A stretch of DNA of 25,795 bases from positions 1 through 25,795 of the forward strand of contig JBHHWI010000035.1 of assembly GCA_046756445.1 (NCBI GenBank). Reading direction: 5' to 3'. The notes below the pieces were generated by a model. It did no database searches. It was not told the origin of the DNA and worked only from the letters and a program-made list of their open reading frames with translations. The position numbers and the translations under genes are program-made. Shown piece after piece: positions 22,906-25,795 of this stretch. The stretch comes from JACZWL01 sp046756445. GTDB taxonomy: Bacteria > Pseudomonadota > Gammaproteobacteria > Steroidobacterales > Woeseiaceae. Each line of letters opens with the position of its first letter. The stretch's first letter is position 1.

Positions 22906-23750
22906 TCTTCGAGCAGGTTCGCGTGATGCTTCAGATGGTCTTCCATAAAAGTGGATATGAAATAGTAACCGTGATCGTATCCTTCATGCCGACGTAACTC
23001 GAGGTCGATCTTTTGATCGACACACGCAGCCTCGAAAAGCTGCGGATACAACTCTCTTTCGAGATACCGGTCTTCGAGACCCTGATCGATCAGTATCCTG
23101 TTCCGTGGAAGAGCATCACCGATGTTCTTGACGAGTTCCGTGGCGTCGTAGTCGGTCCATGTCGACTTATCGTTACCCAGGTAGTTCGACAACGCCTTTT
23201 GTCCCCATGGGCAATTCATCGGACTGCAGATCGGTGCAAAAGCCGAAATGGACCGAAACGTGTCCGGATTCCTGAGGCCGATGGTCAGGGCGCCGTGGCC
23301 ACCCATCGAATGTCCGAAGATCCCCTGGCGATCGCGATCTCCCGGGAATTCCGCAAACAGGATTTCGGGCAGTTCGCGTGTCACGTAATCGTACATATGG
23401 TAGTGAGCCGACCACGGCGGTTTCGTGGCATCGAGATAAAAACCGGCTGCGATTCCGAAGTCATAGGCTCCCTCCGGGTCGTCCGGGACGCCATCGCCCC
23501 GTGGACTAGTGTCCGGGGACACCAGCATCAACCCACGCTCGGCGGCAATGCGTTGTGCGCCGCTCTTGATCATGAAGGTCTCTTCGCTGCAGGTCAGGCC
23601 GGAGAGAAATGTCAGCACCGGAACAGCGGTTTTCGCACCCTGTGGCGGCACAAACACCCCAAATTGCATATCGCAGTTGTTGGCGGTGGAGCGATGGCGG
23701 TAGAAACCCAACCTGCCGCCGAAGCACCCATGCTCGCTGATTACTTCCAT
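22902..23750 (-). CDS. fghA: S-formylglutathione hydrolase
   Basis: 282 residues from ATG 23750; the frame is open further up, but that part overlaps fabB and is not family-like, while MEVISEHGCFGGRLGFYRHR is the normal start. A cytoplasmic esterase-D-type alpha/beta hydrolase that splits S-formylglutathione to formate and glutathione, the last step of glutathione-dependent formaldehyde detoxification. Motifs: FLSGLTCSEETFM at 48-60 (oxyanion region), nucleophile Ser148 in FGHSMGGHGA, Asp223 in LIDQGLED, and His260 in HEGYDHGYYFI. The usual partner, alcohol dehydrogenase class III, is not in the window. It starts 7 bp after the fabB stop and overlaps the TauE start, so it is probably expressed with fabAB. 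Its Shine-Dalgarno is weak, suggesting coupled translation. Confidence 0.95.
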   Translation of the reverse strand: MEVISEHGCFGGRLGFYRHRSTANNCDMQFGVFVPPQGAKTAVPVLTFLSGLTCSEETFMIKSGAQRIAAERGLMLVSPDTSPRGDGVPDDPEGAYDFGIAAGFYLDATKPPWSAHYHMYDYVTRELPEILFAEFPGDRDRQGIFGHSMGGHGALTIGLRNPDTFRSISAFAPICSPMNCPWGQKALSNYLGNDKSTWTDYDATELVKNIGDALPRNRILIDQGLEDRYLERELYPQLFEAACVDQKIDLELRRHEGYDHGYYFISTFMEDHLKHHANLLEE

Positions 23751-23757
23751 GGCCGCA

Positions 23758-24972
23758 CTAGTCGACTTTCTGAAAAACCAGCGTCGCATTGGTGCCGCCG
23801 AAACCAAAGCTGTTGGTCATGGCTGTGCGTACGCCGGCATTGTCGATGCGCGTGGTGACGAGAGGCATGTCTTCGACCGCAGGGTCCGGATCGAAAACGT
23901 TGATTGATGGGGCGATAAAGTCGTCACCGAGCATGAGCAGGCAATGAATCGCTTCGTGCACACCCGTTGCGCCGAGCGAATGGCCGCACAGCGACTTGCT
24001 GGAACCGAATCTCGGGACCTCCTCGCCGAATACGTCGCGCATCGCCTGCACTTCGGACGTGTCGCCGACGGGCGTGCTCGTGCCATGTGTATTGATGTAG
24101 TCGATCGGCTGATGCACCGTCGAGCGCGCCATTTCCATGCAACGTTTGGCGCCCTCGCCCGATGGCGCCACCATGTCATGCCCGTCGGATGTCGCGCCGT
24201 AGCCGACGATTTCGGCGTAGATATTCGCGCCTCGTGCTCTGGCGTGCTGCAACTCTTCCACGACCACCATGCCGGCGCCGGCTGCAATGACGAACCCGTC
24301 GCGGTTCTGGTCATAAGGCCTGGAAGCTGCCGTGGGATCGTCATTGTATTTGGTGGACAACGCACCCATCGCGTCGAACAGGGCCGCCAGATGCCAGTGC
24401 TCTTCCTCGCCGCCGCCGGCAAAAATCAGGTCTTGTTTGCCGAACTGGATCTGCTCCATGGCGATGCCGATACAGTGCGCGCTCGTTGCGCACGCAGAGG
24501 TCACCGAAATATTCAGGCCCTTGATCCTGAACGGTGTCGCAAGGCATGCAGAAACCGAGCTGCCCATTGTGCGCGGGACCATGTACGGCCCCATCTTTCT
24601 GACGCCTCGCTCGCGAGCAATATCGGCGCTCGAAATAATATTTCCGGTCGACGCACCACCCGAGCCGGCAATCAGGCCAGTGCGTATATTGGAGACGTCG
24701 GACTCTTCCAGCCCGGCGTCATCGATGGCCTGCTGCATGGAAATATACGCATACGCCGCCGAGTCACCCATGAAGCGGCGCACTTTGCGATCGATGTGTT
24801 CCGCGATGTCGAGGTCGACGCTGCCGCAGACCTGGCTCCTGAGCCCCATCTCCTTGAGCGATTCGCTGAACCGAATGCCCGAGCGTCCGTTCTTGAGAGA
24901 ATCCAGCACTTCTTCCCTGCTGTTTCCAAGACAGGACACGACGCCGATTCCGGTAATGACGGCGCGCCTCAT
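23758..24972 (-). CDS. fabB: Beta-ketoacyl-ACP synthase I
   Basis: 404 residues, the standard KAS I length. It condenses malonyl-ACP with the growing acyl chain and is needed to elongate the cis-3-decenoyl product of FabA, giving unsaturated fatty acids. Catalytic residues: Cys161 in VTSACATSAH, His296 in NTHGTSTPVGD, Lys326 and His331 in SSKSLCGHSLGATG. The C-terminal NSFGFGGTNATLVF is intact. AGGA lies about 7 bp before the ATG, and the fabA stop is 9 bp upstream, so fabA and fabB form an operon. Confidence 0.97.
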   Translation of the reverse strand: MRRAVITGIGVVSCLGNSREEVLDSLKNGRSGIRFSESLKEMGLRSQVCGSVDLDIAEHIDRKVRRFMGDSAAYAYISMQQAIDDAGLEESDVSNIRTGLIAGSGGASTGNIISSADIARERGVRKMGPYMVPRTMGSSVSACLATPFRIKGLNISVTSACATSAHCIGIAMEQIQFGKQDLIFAGGGEEEHWHLAALFDAMGALSTKYNDDPTAASRPYDQNRDGFVIAAGAGMVVVEELQHARARGANIYAEIVGYGATSDGHDMVAPSGEGAKRCMEMARSTVHQPIDYINTHGTSTPVGDTSEVQAMRDVFGEEVPRFGSSKSLCGHSLGATGVHEAIHCLLMLGDDFIAPSINVFDPDPAVEDMPLVTTRIDNAGVRTAMTNSFGFGGTNATLVFQKVD

Positions 24973-24981
24973 GGGCAGGTC

Positions 24982-25539
24982 CTAGAAATCATCCGTGGAC
25001 ATAAACAAACCGACACGCAAATCCTCCGCCGTGTAAATCTGTCGGCCGTCTACGGCGACAGTGCCGTCGGCGATGGCAAGTGTCACGTTACGAGAGATAA
25101 TGCGCTTGAAGTCCAGCTGATACGTCACCAGTTTGGCAGTCGGCAAAACCTGTCCCGTGAATTTGACCTTGCCTACACCGAGCGCCCTGCCGCGCCCGGG
25201 GTAACCGTTCCAGAGCATGAAGAATCCGACGAGTTGCCAAAGTGCATCCAGGCCGAGGCAGCCCGGCATGACCGGGTCGTCAAGAAAATGGCAATCGAAA
25301 AACCAGAGATCCGGCCGGATGTCCATTTCCGCCACGATTTCGCCCTTCTTGTATCGGCCGCCGGTGTCTGTGATATTCACGATCCTGTCGGTCATGAGCA
25401 TGTTCGGCATCGGCAGGCGCGCGCTGTCGGGATCGAACAATTCGCCGCGCGCACACGCCAGCAATTCGTCACGATCGTACGAACTCTGTCTGCCGGGCGG
25501 CGGACCACCCGGGTCGGGCTTTTTGTGTGCTTCGGCCAT
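24982..25539 (-). CDS. fabA: 3-hydroxydecanoyl-ACP dehydratase/isomerase
   Basis: 185 residues from ATG 25539 with GGAG six to nine bases upstream; an in-frame start at 25758 would add 73 residues with no family similarity. FabA dehydrates 3-hydroxydecanoyl-ACP and isomerises the trans-2 to the cis-3 double bond, the entry to anaerobic unsaturated fatty acid synthesis. Catalytic His84 in FFDCHFLDDPVMPG and Asp98 in CLGLDALWQLVGF match E. coli His70 and Asp84, offset by a 14-residue N-terminal extension. KFTGQVLPTAK and DLRVGLF are conserved. First gene of the fabA-fabB-fghA-tauE transcript. Confidence 0.97.
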   Translation of the reverse strand: MAEAHKKPDPGGPPPGRQSSYDRDELLACARGELFDPDSARLPMPNMLMTDRIVNITDTGGRYKKGEIVAEMDIRPDLWFFDCHFLDDPVMPGCLGLDALWQLVGFFMLWNGYPGRGRALGVGKVKFTGQVLPTAKLVTYQLDFKRIISRNVTLAIADGTVAVDGRQIYTAEDLRVGLFMSTDDF

Positions 25540-25795
25540 ACGCTCTCCGGCGCATACGTCGGTGTCATCGGCTGCCGCCCATTCGGCGGCCTGCCCCGCG
25601 TCGCGTATCTTACCGGACAAAGCGCTACTGCGCCTAAGAAACGCTTGACATATGCGAGTCATGTCTTGTCGTAATCCGGAAACGGATTCTCGCTCGCAGG
25701 GTGCGATCAGCAGGCGGGAACGAAGCCTTGTTCGAGCCCCCGCCCTTAGAACCCGCAAGGGATCACGGGCCCGTCAATAAGGAAGCTACAGCTAG
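25540..25795. other. Non-coding region upstream of fabA, with two hairpins
   Basis: No gene is supported here. Visible structure: AATCCG-GAAA-CGGATT (25673-25688), a perfect 6-bp stem with a GNRA-type loop; a longer hairpin at 25713-25744 with GGCGGG/CCCGCC outer arms and CGAA/TTCG inner arms; and a short GACAT/ATGTC repeat at 25647-25665. The fabA promoter must lie here, but no convincing -35/-10 pair or FabR-like site was recognised. Confidence 0.4.

Noticed and set aside
23944..25674. 576-residue plus-strand open frame opposite fabA and fabB
   Set aside because: Antisense to two highly conserved genes; the product shows no family similarity.
25713..25745. GTTCGAGCCC-like sequence suggesting a tRNA T-arm
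   Set aside because: No acceptor stem, anticodon arm or D-arm can be built around it; it is part of a simple GC-rich hairpin.

Overview
The window looks like chromosomal DNA of a GC-rich gammaproteobacterium. Evidence: an adjacent fabA-fabB pair (anaerobic unsaturated fatty acid synthesis, typical of this class), the long QueF type, a two-domain UspE, and Gram-negative envelope parts (TonB receptor, beta-barrel porin, lipoproteins). Cytochrome cd1 nitrite reductase plus cyanophycin metabolism would fit a facultatively denitrifying marine or sediment lineage, but the genus is a guess. Coding density is very high and many genes overlap by 1-9 bp. No insertion sequence, integrase, CRISPR array, rRNA or tRNA was recognised.

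Layout. (1) Positions 1-5757, minus strand: a cyanophycin operon, iadA - cphB - cphA - Mur-ligase-like gene (cut by the left edge). It could make the Asp/Arg storage polymer, hydrolyse it to beta-Asp-Arg dipeptides and split these. (2) 5822-6631, plus: queF, divergent from iadA. (3) 6741-10361, plus: a TetR regulator, a lipoprotein membrane-fusion protein, an ABC ATPase and an ABC-2 permease, overlapping by 4 bp at each junction, with a promoter and a perfect palindromic operator in front. (4) 10353-11633, minus: a CPA2 cation/proton antiporter interrupted by one in-frame TGA. (5) 11705-13913: a FixJ-type response regulator, a UspE-like stress protein and a DksA/TraR-type zinc-finger protein; nested inverted repeats lie in front of the last. 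(6) 13907-19518, minus: TonB receptor - NirS fused to an extra N-terminal cytochrome c - beta-barrel porin, with 25-bp gaps, apparently one transcript; a SirB-family membrane protein diverges from it. (7) 20083-22005, minus: a PAS-PAS-histidine kinase-receiver hybrid sensor. (8) 22096-25539, minus: fabA - fabB - S-formylglutathione hydrolase - TauE/SafE transporter.

How the parts work together (inference). Region 1 is a self-contained nitrogen-storage cycle. Region 6 is a compact periplasmic nitrite-reduction unit that carries its own electron-donor domain and outer-membrane proteins but none of the heme d1 biosynthesis genes, which must lie elsewhere. The FixJ-type regulator and the hybrid kinase have no obvious partner beside them and may belong to redox or nitrogen-oxide sensing. 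The points most worth a second look are the cytochrome c-NirS fusion operon, the nested alternative-pairing repeats at 13386-13510, the antiporter stop codon, and the metal-bridging Lys to Glu change in the isoaspartyl dipeptidase.
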